Shown here: piece after piece, positions 47,105 to 59,895 of the stretch | Numbering within the stretch: the first letter of the stretch is position 1 | How the letters are laid out: each line of letters starts with the position of its first letter | Assembly (NCBI GenBank): GCA_020698575.1 | Contig: CM036247.1 | Span: 8,577,756-8,641,755, forward strand | Origin: Bostrychus sinensis | Taxonomy: Eukaryota > Chordata > Actinopteri > Gobiiformes > Eleotridae | Direction: 5' to 3' | Length of the DNA stretch: 64,000 nucleotides | Made by a program: the position numbers and the translations under genes | Notes under the pieces: model-generated | Database searches by the model: none | Told to the model about the DNA's origin: nothing | Seen by the model: only the letters and a program-made list of their open reading frames with translations

Positions 47105-47974
47105 AAATGATACATAATCCATGGTTAATCTCTTATTCTGTTTCTATGAGGAGGACAGAGCAAGTGTGGGATATCAGGGGGAGGGCAAGAGGCGTGGAGT
47201 TTTTGAGCCAAAGAGAGAAAGAGAGGGGAGGCAGTGACACCATTTAACACATGCACCATTAAGCCACCAATGAGGCGGCCATTCTGGGGCTCTGGGGATT
47301 CTCCCGATTGCATATATTTCTCTGTCTTTTCCTTTACTCAAAATAAAGTCCTTGCAGTGCAGTTCTCGGTTTATGTCCTGTTGCAGTTATAACTCATGTT
47401 TACAAGATACAACACTTGGCATTTGTTGGACATCACAGTAATCAATAGGCATGTATATGTCATGTATGTTTTCAGATAGTCTATTAAAATTGACAAGTCT
47501 TGGGCTATCATACTGTACAGATGAGGCTGTCTTCTTATCTTGGGATAACAGTTGTTTTCTTGCAGTCTTGTGATGAGCAGATGGGGAAAAGAAAAAGGTT
47601 AAAAGTGCTTTGTTTTGGCGAGATAAGGCATAATCCATTCATTATCAAAGGAATGAGATTTGTTATTCAGAGAGATAGCTCAATAATTAGCTGGAGATCG
47701 GCAGATAACTGGCAGCTCATGGGAGAGAAGACAAAGAAATTACAGAGAAACATGAAGCAAACATGTCTGCAATGCTGTTTTGATGAAATATTATTTTGAA
47801 TAGGATGCTTCCACTGGGTCTTTTCAGTCATCATGTTTTTTGTTTTTTTTCCCTGTATTTAAGATCTGATTTAAAAAGCATCTTTTGACAAATGCAGTTT
47901 TTTGCCTCCAGGGACATTTTTCTTAATCGTAATTTTCTCTAGAACACATTACTATCCATTGTTTCTCAAACAAA
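47105..47974. other. No gene seen
   Basis: The 99-residue plus-strand frame at 47500-47799 has no recognisable motif and no splice context. I leave it uncalled. Confidence 0.5.
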
Positions 47975-48428
47975 ATCAACTTCAAGCTTTCTACCATGTT
48001 ACACACTCCCTCATCAAAAACATAGTTCTCTGGCACAGCAGTTCTGAGGCCTCAAAATGATCTGTTCCATGAAACTCCGCCCACTCCAGGATGCACTGAC
48101 CTCCAGTCTGCTCTCATTCATTTATCCCAAAAACAGTGTATGTCTCTGTTTCCATTGATTTCTTATAGACATTTTTTATTTTGTAGTAAAATGATGTCAT
48201 ACAAAAAGTTTAAGAAAATTTAAAAATTAATTAATTAAAGCTTTGTTTTCTCTCTGCTGCCATCTGCTGGCCTCTTTACCCATTTCTTTATGGCACCAGT
48301 TATGCGCTTATTAAAAACATTTTCTTTTCTTTAAGTCAGTTTTTAAAGGTTGTAAAACATGCTTCTGCTCTAAAGGTGACCAAGATTGGTTTAAAAATAT
48401 GAATAAAAGCATAATATAGCCCCCTTAA
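47975..48428 (-). repeat. TTAAAGG-family repeat, copy 6
   Basis: Minus orientation: 'caacttcaagctttctacca', 'ctccgcccactccaggatgc', ending 'cataatatagcccccttaa'. Confidence 0.75.
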
Positions 48429-50884
48429 TATTACACTAAACCAGAGCTAAACCAGGTCTAAACCAGGACTTAACTATGACCAAACTAAGACTAAGCAGTG
48501 GTCTACACTTGGATCGAACTGGATCATAAAAACAAAATCCAGCCTTGACCTGCTAAAGACTCCACTAGAAGAGGCCAGCGTACCATGAGTGGGACCAGAG
48601 AGGCAGGAGAGCTAACCACTCTGCCACTGTGCATCCCTTGTAGACTATAATTTATCTTTAGCTTTGGTTGTTTCCTGGTTTTGCTATTGTCAAATGTGGT
48701 TTTAACCTATTATGAACGTAAGCAAGGCTCAGATATTGGTCATTTTTTTCTCAGACAGATAAATAAACAACCTCTGTTAGCCACTGCAACCCACTATTTT
48801 GTTTCCAATCTCCTAATCTCATGTGCCTGTCCTGGCCCCTTCCGACCTGGACCTCTAACACCTCCACAGTGCACCCTCTGTCTGTGGGACGGCTGCTCCA
48901 GACAGTCCCTGACCCAGCTCACTGTTATGAAATCTGAAATCATCTGGGAGTGAACTGTGGTAAATGATGTGGCTCTCGTCACACTGTGGTTCTGACTCTC
49001 TGCCCTCTATCTTCGCTGGAGTCAACTTGAGCTGCACTTCATTTGCTCCAGTGAAGAGTTAGTGCAAAGAGAGACTATAGGGTTTGTTGAGAGACTGTGT
49101 GTTGGCAATACTTATTTAAAGATACATCATATTGTGCACATAAAGGAACAATAAGGTCTACCTTACCTTAAAGTTATAACACATTTGCATATCTAAACCA
49201 CATAGTAATCATATTGGCATCTTTTCCTATTCTATGAAAATAAGTTAGTCTGGTACCTCATGGTTTCAGTTTGATTTCTATGGACGGAACAATCACAGGC
49301 GCAGTAATCAATCAGAGAATCCAAGAGCAGGACATAAGCAACCAGGATGTGATGTAACAAAGAGTTGCAGAAAATGTTGGTTTGTTTATGGTTGTTACGT
49401 CAGACGTCAACAGAACTTTACTGTTGTTAAAATGGCCACAACAAAAAAAAAAAAAAACACAAAGGACTGAAGAGCAACACAGACTTCAGCAGAATCAACA
49501 GGCGATGAAAGAAAGCACTAAATGCTGTTAATCAGGTCAGAGAATTCTGTATAAGCTGGGGCCATCTTAGTTATTTTTAACATGGGACTATCTTGTGCAT
49601 TTGTAAAACACGCTGTAGATAAACGACTGTGATAGGTTAAGTCTAAATCAACTGGGGAGAAACGGCTCACTAAAGGTGAGGAATCAGACCTTCGACACAC
49701 TGCACACCCTCCATAATGTCCTGAAAGACAGGTCCTCCCCTCTGCATGCTTTTATAACTCAGGCCCCCTCTACTGGATATGAGTTGAGACACCAGAGACA
49801 GTTTTTAGCAAACAGGAGCAAGACTAAAAAACATTAAATGTCTTTTATTCCGCGTGCTCTTAGATTGTTTTATAGGTAATTTTTATGGTTAATTTATAAT
49901 AATTTTTTTTTTTTTTTTTTTCATTTATGATGTTGTGATTGATGCATTTCAGGTTTCACATTGTATGTTGTCTCCTGCCATGTCAATCTTTTAATAAATC
50001 TAATCTTCTTTCGAAAAAAAAGTAGGAGGGGCTGGCCAGGCTAAAATTTTTAAGCCTAAGAGACACTTTTTTTTCCCAATCAAAAATTTTGGACTGGAGA
50101 TGCTAGATGTGTTCTAGATTACAATTTGCAATAACATTATCATCTAATGTCATAATAACATTATTTTCTACAGACATCATATCAACTGTAGAACCATTGT
50201 CTATGACTGTGCTAAATTTCTGACACTGAAAAATATATTTCAAAAACCTCTTAATCATCAGCCATCAGGAAGTACGAATCCCATCACTCACAAAGATACT
50301 GCAACAACAAGAGGTTACAAGCCAATGTGATCCTTGTGCTGGTCCCAAACATTGACAAATTAAGTGGATTGAACTGAAGAAAAGGGAGTAGCCGAAAACA
50401 ACTGTTGAGACCACTGAATCCTGAAAAAAAAACACTCAAAAGCAAAATGTACATAATTTGGATATGCAGCACTGGGCAAGAATTCCAACTTAAAATCCCC
50501 AGAGCCGTTATTGTTTTAATCATATCCATGTATTTAGCTCATCCCTTGTACATTTCTCCCAAACCCTTTATTCCCTTTAGGCTGTCTCTCTCTCTGTGTG
50601 CTTTGCTGAGCTGGTCGTTTCCGAGGCGTGAAATCCCTGATAAAGACGGCTGTAAAAAGCTCCACTTCTTCTGGAGAGAGCAGGGGGGAAAATGTGCTGG
50701 CGCTGCTGGGTCTAAGGCCTAATGTGTTCAGCTCCTTTAAGATCCTCAACTGACCGTTATATTACTGCCATGTACAGAGCACGCTCCAGTGAGAGGGGGG
50801 ATATTTTTAACACTATATTTATGTTTACACCTTGTTCAACTGTTGTTTATTTGGGCTTTTGTTTGTTGTTATCATCACCTATAT
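48429..50884. other. No gene seen; short 'aaaccagg' tract and homopolymers
   Basis: A short degenerate 'taaaccagg' tract lies at 48437-48490, an A-run at 49442-49456 and a T-run at 49903-49921. The open frames are short and unrecognised. Confidence 0.5.
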
Positions 50885-50885
50885 C

Positions 50886-51341
50886 AATCAGGCATAATAT
50901 TATGACCACCTGCTTAATACAGTATGTAGCCCCATCCATAGAAGACTTTTTATCAGAATCATTAACTTCTTCAGCAGTTTGTGTTACAGCAACCCCAGCC
51001 TTCACTCCACACATGCATCACTGCTGTTTCTTCCTTGGACCACATTTTTTAGAGAGAGTCTATGGCCATCACCTTGTCAAACTTCAAATCCTAAACACTT
51101 GCCCATTTTTCGGGCTTCTAACACATCAACTCTAAGTAACTGTTGCATGTTCTATACAACCTCCATAACAAATAGACGCCATTCAAGTCAGTGAGGGAGT
51201 TCACACCGGCTTTATTGTTATGCATCAGGTCTATTTAGTGTGACCACCTGTTCCACTTTTGGTTGTCCTGAACAGCCATTTAAGCAAAGCGATAATCTGT
51301 TTTTCACTTACCTGTTAGTGGTCATATTGTTATGCCTGATT
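50886..51341. mobile_element. Nonautonomous Tc1-like element (456 bp)
   Basis: The left end 'aatcaggcataatattatga' and right end '...atattgttatgcctgatt' are inverted repeats with about 22 of 24 bases matching. They match the ends of a common vertebrate Tc1-like family (TCAGGCATAACATTATGACC). The segment 'cccatttttcgggcttctaa' with 'cacatcaactct' (51100-51135) resembles the subterminal part of that family read in reverse. No transposase frame remains. Confidence 0.75.
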
Positions 51342-52139
51342 GGTGAGCTACTGCAACAAAGAGGGCCAACCAATCAGAGAGAGTGGGTTAAAGGACAGGT
51401 AAAGACACTGTACATTGAATACAGAGATCATATGAGAAATATTTCTGACGTTATCTCAGCTTGTTTAGCCAAAGTGTTGTTATTGACTCATCAAAGCCAT
51501 ATTGGAGACTGTGTGAAAAAACTATTAGTCTGGTCAACAATGGCAGCCTGAACTGAACACAGAGGCAGAAAACTGAACACAGAGGCAGAATAGGAACGAG
51601 CGTGTGAGAGCCAGCTGAGCGGTGGAGGGTATAGGACCTCATCTGGAGACCGGACCTTTGGACGTCCCACTCCTGCCAGGACTCAGCACTCACCAAAACC
51701 CCCAAAACCCCAGAGGCATGGACCCACTTCCAACAGAAATGATGACTTTGGCCCCGGAGCAAACATACACAAACACACAAGCTGTGCAGAGGCTGCGCAG
51801 GGCTGACCAATGCACTGGAGTGGAGGGAATGACAGAAAGAATAAGGTGAGACCAAAAGAGGCCATGGTAAAATAAAATATGGCTTTATATACTTCAAGAA
51901 CTCAAGAAGTAGTTCAAAGTAATACAGTTTCCAAGCACGGATGTTTATGGGGTAAAAATTAACATAAATCAGGGCTAGCCAAGCAATAAAGTAGGAATTA
52001 CTGACTAAACCAGAACTAAACCAGGATTTAAACACCACTACATCAAGCTCTAAATTACACTAAATCAAGACTTAAACTGCAAAAGACTTTCAAGTAAGAC
52101 CAGAAGAAGACCACGTACCACCAGTGGTTACCAGTTGCT
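51342..52139. other. No gene seen; 20-bp tandem duplication
   Basis: 'aactgaacacagaggcagaa' occurs twice in tandem at about 51550-51590. The 195-residue minus-strand frame at 51451-52038 has no recognisable domain and low-complexity hydrophobic content. Confidence 0.5.
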
Positions 52140-52410
52140 TTTAAACCAGTCAAGTTTGTTTTTGAGTCCAAGTCACTCCCCAGTCCTTAGTGTTCAAGTC
52201 CAAGTCTATGTCCAAGTCAGTAAAGGTTGGTCTGAGTCAGGAGCCCTAAAGTGTGAGTATGAGTCAAAGTCCATGTCTGATTCACCAAAATACTTATACC
52301 AAAATACAACTAGAGTCTGAGTCATCTTGAGTTGAGGTGCAAATCAAGTCCAAATTAATCCAAGTTGAGTCCATTTAAAATAAAGGTGAGTCCAAGTCCG
52401 AGCTGAGTCA
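52140..52410. repeat. Degenerate 'caagtccaagt' minisatellite
   Basis: Many imperfect copies of 'gagtccaagtc' and 'caagtccaagtc' words are spread over about 270 bp. Confidence 0.6.
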
Positions 52411-52428
52411 CCAAAATTACTTTGGTGG

Positions 52429-52500
52429 TTCCCAACCTTTTTTTCAAAGTTATCCCATTTTATCAGATGATATGTTGACGGCCCCCACCCTTCGACTCCC
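52429..52500. repeat. hAT-like terminus fragment
   Basis: 'ggtggttcccaacctttttt' followed by 'tgacggcccccaccc' resembles a hAT end; no partner end is seen. Confidence 0.35.
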
Positions 52501-52939
52501 TGACCCTACTAATTAGGAAAAATTAAGTAATGTATTGGGTAAACTTCAGTGCATAACAAAAACATCACAAACATATTAATCTATTTTCAAGAATTTCTAA
52601 ACACATTTTCTGTGACCATTACGATCCATTAGCCAGTCTTCTTTGTGTTTTCATTCAGCCCTTGCATGGACCTCTTTTTCAAGACGCACTCACGAACCAC
52701 TGTGAAGCTTGCAATGCTCACATCTTGTGCAGGATATTAGTTTTGTATATATATTTATAACAGATTGTTAAATAATTGATCACTGATTGATAGGGTTAGG
52801 GTTAGGGGTGGTGAAGGTGGTGAAACGTGGCAAAGAGAATACCTTATTGTTGGTGAGAATGATGATGACAATCAATGGACTAAAATCTTTTAAAATACAG
52901 TGTTTTTTTCCCCGTCCATCATACTAACTTATAACTAAT

Positions 52940-53190
52940 AACTTTCTGGGTCGGGTCTGCATGTCCTCCCTGTATTACTGTGGATTCTCTCTGGGAACTC
53001 TGGATTTCTCCCACCGTCCAAAGACACCAGTGTCTTGGGTCAATTGATGATTCTAAAATTTCCCTTAGTGAATGAAAGTGAGTGTTAATGGTTGTCTGTT
53101 TGTTTATGTCTCTGAGTCAGCTCTGTGACTAACTGGCCACTGTCCACCCTGCATAAGACCTTAGTTGCTGGGATTGGCTCCAGAGCTCTC
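52940..53190. repeat. Dispersed fish repeat
   Basis: The order 'ctgcatgtcctccctgtatt', 'ggatttctcccaccgtccaa', 'ggttgtctgtttgtttatgt' and 'gggattggctccagagctc' is familiar as a widely dispersed element in fish genomes. I cannot assign the class. Confidence 0.5.
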
Positions 53191-53939
53191 TGTAACTCTA
53201 AGAGCAAGAATTAAGATGAAAGAGTAGTCTGTGCCATGAAGAACTTGAAGCCTAATGGACTGTAGATCAATTATTTTTATCAAAAGTGGTCATACAAAGT
53301 TCATTTGCCCATCATGAAGAACTTTCCACTGACAAAATAGCTGCCATATTTGATCTATTATCCTTGTCAAAAATCCATCTTTGTTGTTAAGACAGTCTCT
53401 GAAGAGTTCATTATTGACTATTGAAAATATAAATTGCACTGGAGCTGACTGAAGATTTTTGGCCATAATGGAAAGGTATTAAGGTATCAACAAAACAGCC
53501 CACCGTCCTAGCATGAGTAACTTTCCACTAACATGACGTTGGCCATCTTTCATCCTATTCAGAAATCCATCTATGCTTACAAGACTTTCAAGGCTTTCAA
53601 GTAGTCTCCATTCCTCTGATTAGACCTGACAACACTGGAAAGGCCACTCCAGGCATATGTGCATCCCAAACAGGCACTTCACTCATCAACACTGACTTGT
53701 AAATAATCATGCAATCTTCTTGTATGTAGAGAACCATATGTTTCCTGGATGAGAGATGAGTAGATAAAGAGTGTATGGGAACATGTTGTGCAAAAATGCG
53801 TCTTATGACTGCCAGTGATAAAAAAAAAAAAAAAAAATACACACTAGAAGCACTACCTCGCACTGGGAACAATCTGGTCTGAAACCAGGAATGTTCTAGT
53901 TCAAAGGTAAATGTTTTATCCACCAAGACCTTATATTCA

Positions 53940-54120
53940 GTTCAATTTTATTTATATAGCCCAATATCAAAACAGCAGTCGCCTTAAAGGGCTTTACAAA
54001 CAATTAGTCCCACAATCAGACATAAACATAAACTACCCTTAACAAAATGGACATCCCCTCTCCTTAGACCCTCCTTCTTGATAAGGAAAAACTTCTAAAA
54101 CCCAGCTGTGGGGGAAAAAT
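53940..54120 (-). mobile_element. L2-type LINE 3' end remnant
   Basis: Read on the minus strand it contains 'gtaaagccctttaaggcgac' and 'ttgggctatataaataaaat', followed by a tgaac-type tail. This is the 3' end of an L2-like LINE. A similar plus-strand end lies at 62885-62955. Confidence 0.6.
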
Positions 54121-54660
54121 GAAGAACCCTCATGGAGACCACTCTGAAGGAAATATTCTCTCTTTTTGGGGCCTTTTAATGCTGTGTTTTCTGAATATGT
54201 TTCCTAAAGGCATATAAAGCATGAACAGAATAGGTCCAAGTACTAACCCTTGTGGCACTCCATAGCTAATTTTGTCCACTATGAAGAATCAATCAATCAA
54301 TCTTTGTTTATGAAGCACTTTTCATGGTTAAAAGCAATGCCCCCCCCTACACCCTGACTGAAAATCTTCAAATAGGCTATTGTCCTGTAGGTGGCAACAT
54401 AATTGTTTAACTACAACTCTTTCAAGGATTTTTGAACTAAAATGGTTTGATATTGGTCTATAGTTGGCTAAAATGCCAGGATCTAGACTGCATTTTTTTC
54501 AGAAGGGCAGCATATTTAAACAATGTTTCTCTGGAGGTGTTTAAAAGGTTTGGCAGAAATTGGGTATATATCTGGCAAGGATACCTGGACTTAGATGGTT
54601 ATTAGAATATAAAAAATGAATTATTTGTTCCTTTAGTGACGCCTTATGGACAGGAGTTTG
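54121..54660. repeat. Unclassified old repeat material, with (AATC)n at 54288
   Basis: The (aatc)n block followed by 'tttatgaagcacttttcatg' looks like another reverse-oriented LINE tail. Further sequence ('ggtccaagtactaacccttg', 'ggtctatagttggctaaaat') recalls the antisense of a LINE or retroelement body, but I could not establish a frame. Confidence 0.4.
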
Positions 54661-54779
54661 TATCTTTTTGGCACCTGGGATGTCCCTATCTTGCAATGGT
54701 ACAGAATGTTTTGAAAAATCCTGGAGCTAGTTAGTGAGCACAACCTGCTTGGCACAGGTAAAATGACTCCACTAGTAAC

Positions 54780-54943
54780 CAGGCCCGTTGACAGTGGGGT
54801 GGCAAAGGGGTCTGTTGTCCCAGGCCTCAGGCTCAAAGGGGCCCCAGAAATGGTCCCTCTTTTCATATTTTCTATTATAAAGGGCTTATGTGAAGCCTTC
54901 TTGCTCTGGGCCCCAGCAAGCCAGTCAGCGGGCCCGCCAGTAG
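54780..54943. repeat. Candidate short nonautonomous DNA element
   Basis: 'caggcccgttgac' near the left and 'gtcagcgggcccgcc' at the right form an imperfect inverted repeat around a 'ggcctcaggctcaaaggggc' body. No duplication was confirmed. Confidence 0.4.
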
Positions 54944-56160
54944 TAGTACCAGTAATTTTTTAGATAAAAAAAGTAGCAATACATTATGTCAGCAAAAAAG
55001 ATGCTCCAAGAACACAGACTTTATTAAGCTACTGCCACACTTTTTTACCCTTATTGTGTCTGTTTTCATCCAAATAAATGCAGAATTTACACAGCTCTCT
55101 CTGCAGTGATAAATAGTGATGAAAGGTCTCCAGTTGTACACTCTTTTCATTTGCAGCAATGGAAAGCATGTAGCCAGTGGCAACACGGGCAAAGGGATGG
55201 GACTGGAGAGGTGACTGAATGCAACAAGAGCCACTGTTCAACTGTAGATGCACTTGAGTCAATAGGGAAAGGCAGCCTGGAGAGAAGGAACCAAGGCAGG
55301 GGAAAGGAAAAATCAATAAAGTCATCAAACATGAATTGCATGGTGAAATGGCTTCTTATGGCCGATCAGGGGAGAGGAGAGGGAGGTGAAGGCAGAGTGG
55401 ACCATGGGTCGACTTCTGTGTCCTTCAGGTCTCGACAGTATCAGGAGCTCACCTCTGGACAATGGAGGGGAGAGGATACTTACTGGGTTACCACTTAAAT
55501 ACATTTTAGCTGAGTTGATACAAGGTACATTTGACTAAATGTGGCAAACTTGTAGAGCTAATCACTTACTGCCTGTACCTTTTTGGTTTAAGGCATGCAT
55601 AGTTGCCACAAAAGTATTTTAAAAGAACTGTACATGGGTCGACATTGATGTGAAAGAAAATGCATTATCAGTTTATGAAACTCAACAGTGCCCATTAACT
55701 TTTTTCACAGACTTTTCCTAAAATGCATATATCAAGAGTTAAAAAGGCTCAAATAATTTTTTATCAAAGAAATATCTTAAACTTGAAAAATACAAATGCA
55801 CTGCAAAACTGTTGAGCTCCATAACCTCTCCACTCATGCAGTGGGCCAGGACCCAAAAGAGGGCCATGGTGAGGTTTGCTATAGTATGATGATGAGCTTA
55901 TTTGAAGCCTAAAATATGGTTAAATTACATGAAATGGTAAAAAGCTAAATAAAATGTGCCATGAAGTTTGAAGAAAAATAATTTCTGTAAAAATAAAATC
56001 ATCAGGGATAAAATACACTGTTTGCAGTTCCAGTACTTATAAACATTGACAAGAATTAATTCTTTTTCACTACAAGCAATTTACAGTTGCCATTGTCAGA
56101 TAAATGTGTTCCTTCAGACAGTGGAAAGAAAGCTGGAGGTAGGCATCAAACCAAGAACCT
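54944..56160. other. No gene seen
   Basis: The 130-residue frame at 55106-55498 and its antisense frames have no recognisable domain or exon context. Confidence 0.5.
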
Positions 56161-56703
56161 TTTAAAGGGGCTTTGATTATGCTTTTATTTATATTTTTAA
56201 ACCAATCTTGGTCACCTCTAGAACAGAACAGCATGTTTTACAACCTTTAAAAACATTATGTGACTAAAAAAAAAGGTTCCCAATAATTACTTTACTACTG
56301 TTTTAAAGAAACAGGTTAAGAGACCAGCACAGGGCAGTTCTGTTGTGCTCTTTTGAACACAAACAGGGAAATAAAGCTGCTTATTTTTGTTGACTTTTTG
56401 CATGATGCCATTTTACTACAAAATGAAAAATAGATGTGAAGAATCTGTGGAAACAGCTGTTTTTTTATTGATAAATGAATGAGAGCAAACTGGATGTAGA
56501 GGGCTTGTTGATTGGTCAGGGCTTCCTGGAGTGGGCGGGGCTTTGTGGGAGAGGCGGAGGTTTGTTGGATTGAACGTTATGAGGCCTCAGACGCTCTGCG
56601 CCAGTGAATACAGGATTACTTAAATATGCATGAATGAAACAAAACACAACAGGTTTGTTTTTGATGAGGAAACAACATTATAACATGGGGGAAAGCTCAA
56701 CTG
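56161..56703 (+). repeat. TTAAAGG-family repeat, copy 7
   Basis: Starts 'tttaaaggggctttgattat'. It carries 'gatgccattttactacaaaa', 'gagggcttgttgattggtca', 'cctggagtgggcggggcttt' and 'aacattataacatgggggaa'. The extreme 3' end is altered. Confidence 0.8.
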
Positions 56704-57720
56704 TAAATGTATGAATTTACTGGTTAAGCAGTACTTCTGTTGGCAGGAGCGTTGTGTGAGGCTTGGATTTGTATGAAGTCATGAATTTCTTTAGTATACC
56801 CTCAACTAAAGGTTACCCACCTCATCCATATTTGCACAAAGCTTTATCTATGAGCTCCTATCACAGCAGATTTTTGATTAGCTTTATGACAAACTGTATA
56901 GAAAACAATAATACTCAATGGCCAGCCATTTCTTTTTACAGTGCTTTCACAAGTACTCAGTTCGCAATGACAATATTATGTTGATAAAAACTTCATTATA
57001 AGCAGGATCTGTCTATTCATAAACATTTGAAAGATTGTCTTGCATCATTTCTGTTGGTCTCTGAACATGCTGCGAGTGGCAAATGAGTAACGTTACATTA
57101 AACAACCTGTTAATGAAACTTGTAGTCAGGCTCCACTGCTGTTTTACACCACACATTTGTATAGACCCACTCAGAGTATAATTCTAAAGTGCTGCTGAAG
57201 TGTCTCTCATCATTTACATCTGAACAGAGAACACAGACAGCGGCGCATGTAAAGGTATGAGGCTGTGAATAGTTGTTTTATCTCCACTTTGAGTCGAAAG
57301 CTGAGCGAGCTGGTGCTGATGACAGAGCGTGACTCATCCCACCCACTGCTGCTGAGGATAAAGAGACCAATCACGAACAAGTGTCCTGACCCTGAGCGCC
57401 ATCAAGCCATCAACAACACACCACAATATCCAACAACGGCCAACGCACACTGAACTGTATGCAGAGAGGAACCTCGAGCTTAAAGCCGAAGACGGAGACA
57501 GACCCTGGACCAGTGACATGTCTGACTGAGTGAATTTAGTAGCTTTAAAAAATGTATTGTATATAGAGACTAAGTGACACCCCATTGGGTCCTGGAGTAT
57601 TTGAATGGAAGTCAATATTTGATTATCTTTTTCATGTTTCTTTCATTATTTGACTGGAAAAGGGTGGCTTGCCCTCTTCGAGTTCCTGTCTCAAGTGGAG
57701 TAGTTTAAGTATCGCTGAGT
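56704..57720. other. No gene seen
   Basis: The open frames (56763-56984, 57265-57453) are short and unrecognised. Confidence 0.5.
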
Positions 57721-58623
57721 TTGAGAGTGAGAGAATGATGAAGCATGAGATCGACAGTCAGATTGGTGCAGTAATGCAGTCAATGTACCGGTCTGTTGTG
57801 ATGAAGAAGGAACTGAGCCAAAAAGCAAACTTCCACCTATAGTCATGAGTTCTGAGTCATGACTGAAAGCACAAGTTTCAGATACAAGCAGTTGAAATTA
57901 GTTTCCTCCCCAGAGATAGTTTATTGATATCATTTATTTTCAAAGCATGACCATTACTATGAGCACTTTCATGAAGAATGTTAATGTCTCTATGCAATGT
58001 ATTTTTGTTAGTCAAGCTTTTTTGTAGTCTCTTTTGTGATCTGCTGCTGTCTGTCTAGGAGCGTAAGCTGTAGGAGCAGTTCCAGCTCCCATGACATTGG
58101 GGACCCCACTTTATGCCTTTGAGTGTCTCTCATTTGGGAACCAACAATTATCAACCAGGATCCAGGTGAGATGCTAGGTGTTGTATACTATTAGTCCAAA
58201 CATGAAAGTCAGAAACAGGTTAGAGGAGGAGACAAGGGCTCTCAGTTAGTATAAGAAGGAGACAATGCTTTTGTTTGATGGTCATTTTGTATGTGCATGC
58301 TGTTGAACCCTGACGTCAGAAGTAAAGCTGTTTCAACTGCAACTCTCCTGGTCCTGGACTAAACTCGTAGCACACATCGCACATTCCTGATTACACTTGG
58401 TCACCCAGGAGGAGCTCAGTGTAGAGCTGCTGCTCCTCAACATCAAGAAGAGCCAGCTGAGATAGCTCGGGCTTCTGTTTCGGATGCCTCCTGGATCTGT
58501 CCCTGGGGAGGTGTTCCGGGCATTTCCCCCTGAGCAGGTGTCTGGGGTGAGGGAAGTCTTTTGCTTAGACTGCTGCCTCTGTGACCAAACCCTGGCTAAG
58601 CAGTAGAAAATGGATGGATGGAT
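57721..58623 (+). mobile_element. Old Rex3/RTE LINE copy, interrupted
   Basis: Two blocks in order on the plus strand match the Rex3 copy at 36233-38463. The first is 57735-57910, readable as EIDSQIGAVMQSMYRSVVMKKELSQKA with frame changes. The second is 58405-58623, with EELSVELLLLNIKKSQLR, FRMPPGSVPGEVFRAFP and a final (GGAT)n tail. The DNA between (about 57930-58370) is unrelated, probably a later insertion. It is much more decayed than the first copy. Confidence 0.7.
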
Positions 58624-59560
58624 ATTTTTTTATTGCCTTTAATATCAATCTTATTCCAATTATCTGGGGCCTAGACATTGGGGAAGCAATGTAAGCACTG
58701 ACTTCCCACTCCCTAGACACCTCCATCAGCGCACTAAAGCCTTCCCAAGCAGACCCAATACTTTTCAGCTCAATTGGAGATTTTCCTGTGTGGGGTTCAA
58801 AGTTGCTGGGACAGACTCCAGAATTAAGTGGCAGAAGATTAAATAATGAATTATGTGTCTCACTGGGCCCTATTCTCATTTACAATTTACAATTTAAATA
58901 AATTAGGTCTGGTGGGAAAGAGCTTGTTGATTTATTGACAATTGTCACCCGTATTAATATTGGGTTACATTTCTTCTTTGTGATACACTTGTTGACAATG
59001 CAGTTTAATTAGTTTTAATGTTGCTGAATGCAAATGAAGCCAGACCGTATTTTTGAGGTTTGACAAGTTTGCTACAAAAACAAAACCTGTAAATGCAGTT
59101 TGAAAGGCATTACCACCACACCACTGTGCTTGCATCATATCATCTGTATGGTACCTTCAGCTGAGTGTGACTGCTGTTACACATTATTGGGCTTTACAAA
59201 AGACTGCCATAACTCTAGACAACTGCAGTAATGTTTCCTAATGGGACAGTTTTCACCTGCCTGAATCCACAGCAGTTTCTCTGTTACAGTGTGCTACTTC
59301 ACTTTGAAATCTATTGTGTTTCTGTCACTTGTTTTTGAGTGTGCTTCAAAAAGACTCGGGTGGCAGATAAGTCTGAACAAAATGTGTCAAAGCAAAGTTA
59401 GAGAAAAATCCAACACCACTCTTTCTCCTAAAACAATTTATTATAATAATAACACATCAGTTGCGCTTTTCTAGTCACCGAAAGTCACTTTAGGTGTATT
59501 ATTCATTCACTCCAAAGTGGTACTCGAGAGTCTTTTGCAGTTGCAGATTTACTTTCATAC
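58624..59560. other. No gene seen
   Basis: The 104-residue minus-strand frame at 58565-58879 begins in the LINE tail and shows no domain. Nothing else is supported. Confidence 0.5.
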
Positions 59561-59569
59561 AGAGCCAGT

Positions 59570-59895
59570 CCTGGTCCTGGTTTAGTCTTGGTTTTGACCT
59601 AGTTTAGTCCAGCTTTAGACCTGCTTTAGACCTGGTGTTGACCTGGTTTAGTCTAACTTTAGACCTGGTTTAGTGCTGCTTTAGACCTAGTTTAGACCTG
59701 GTGTTGACCTGGTTTAGTCCAACTTTAGACCTGGTTTAGTGCTGCTTTAGACCTGGTTTAGTCCTGGATGTGTCCTTGTTTAGTCCTGCTTTTGACCTGA
59801 TTTAATCCTGGTTTAGACCTGGTTTAGTTCTCGTATAATTCTGGTTTTGGCTTAGTACTGGTTCAGTCCTGTGTTAATTCTAGTTTAGTTCACAT
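59570..59895. repeat. Minisatellite of 'tttagacctgg' words
   Basis: About 25-30 imperfect copies of an 11-12-bp word (gacctggttta, gtcctggttta, ctttagacctg) fill 325 bp. Higher-order duplication is visible: a block around 59625-59680 is repeated near 59695-59745. Confidence 0.85.

Noticed and set aside
47500..47799. 99-residue plus-strand frame as a small gene
   Set aside because: No recognisable motif, no supporting splice or promoter signal, and composition like its surroundings.
51451..52038. 195-residue minus-strand open frame
   Set aside because: No domain, no splice context, and its 3' portion runs through the duplicated 20-mer region. It is probably a chance frame.
52790..52812. Telomere-like 'gggttagggttagggg'
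   Set aside because: Only about two and a half units; too short to call an interstitial telomere.
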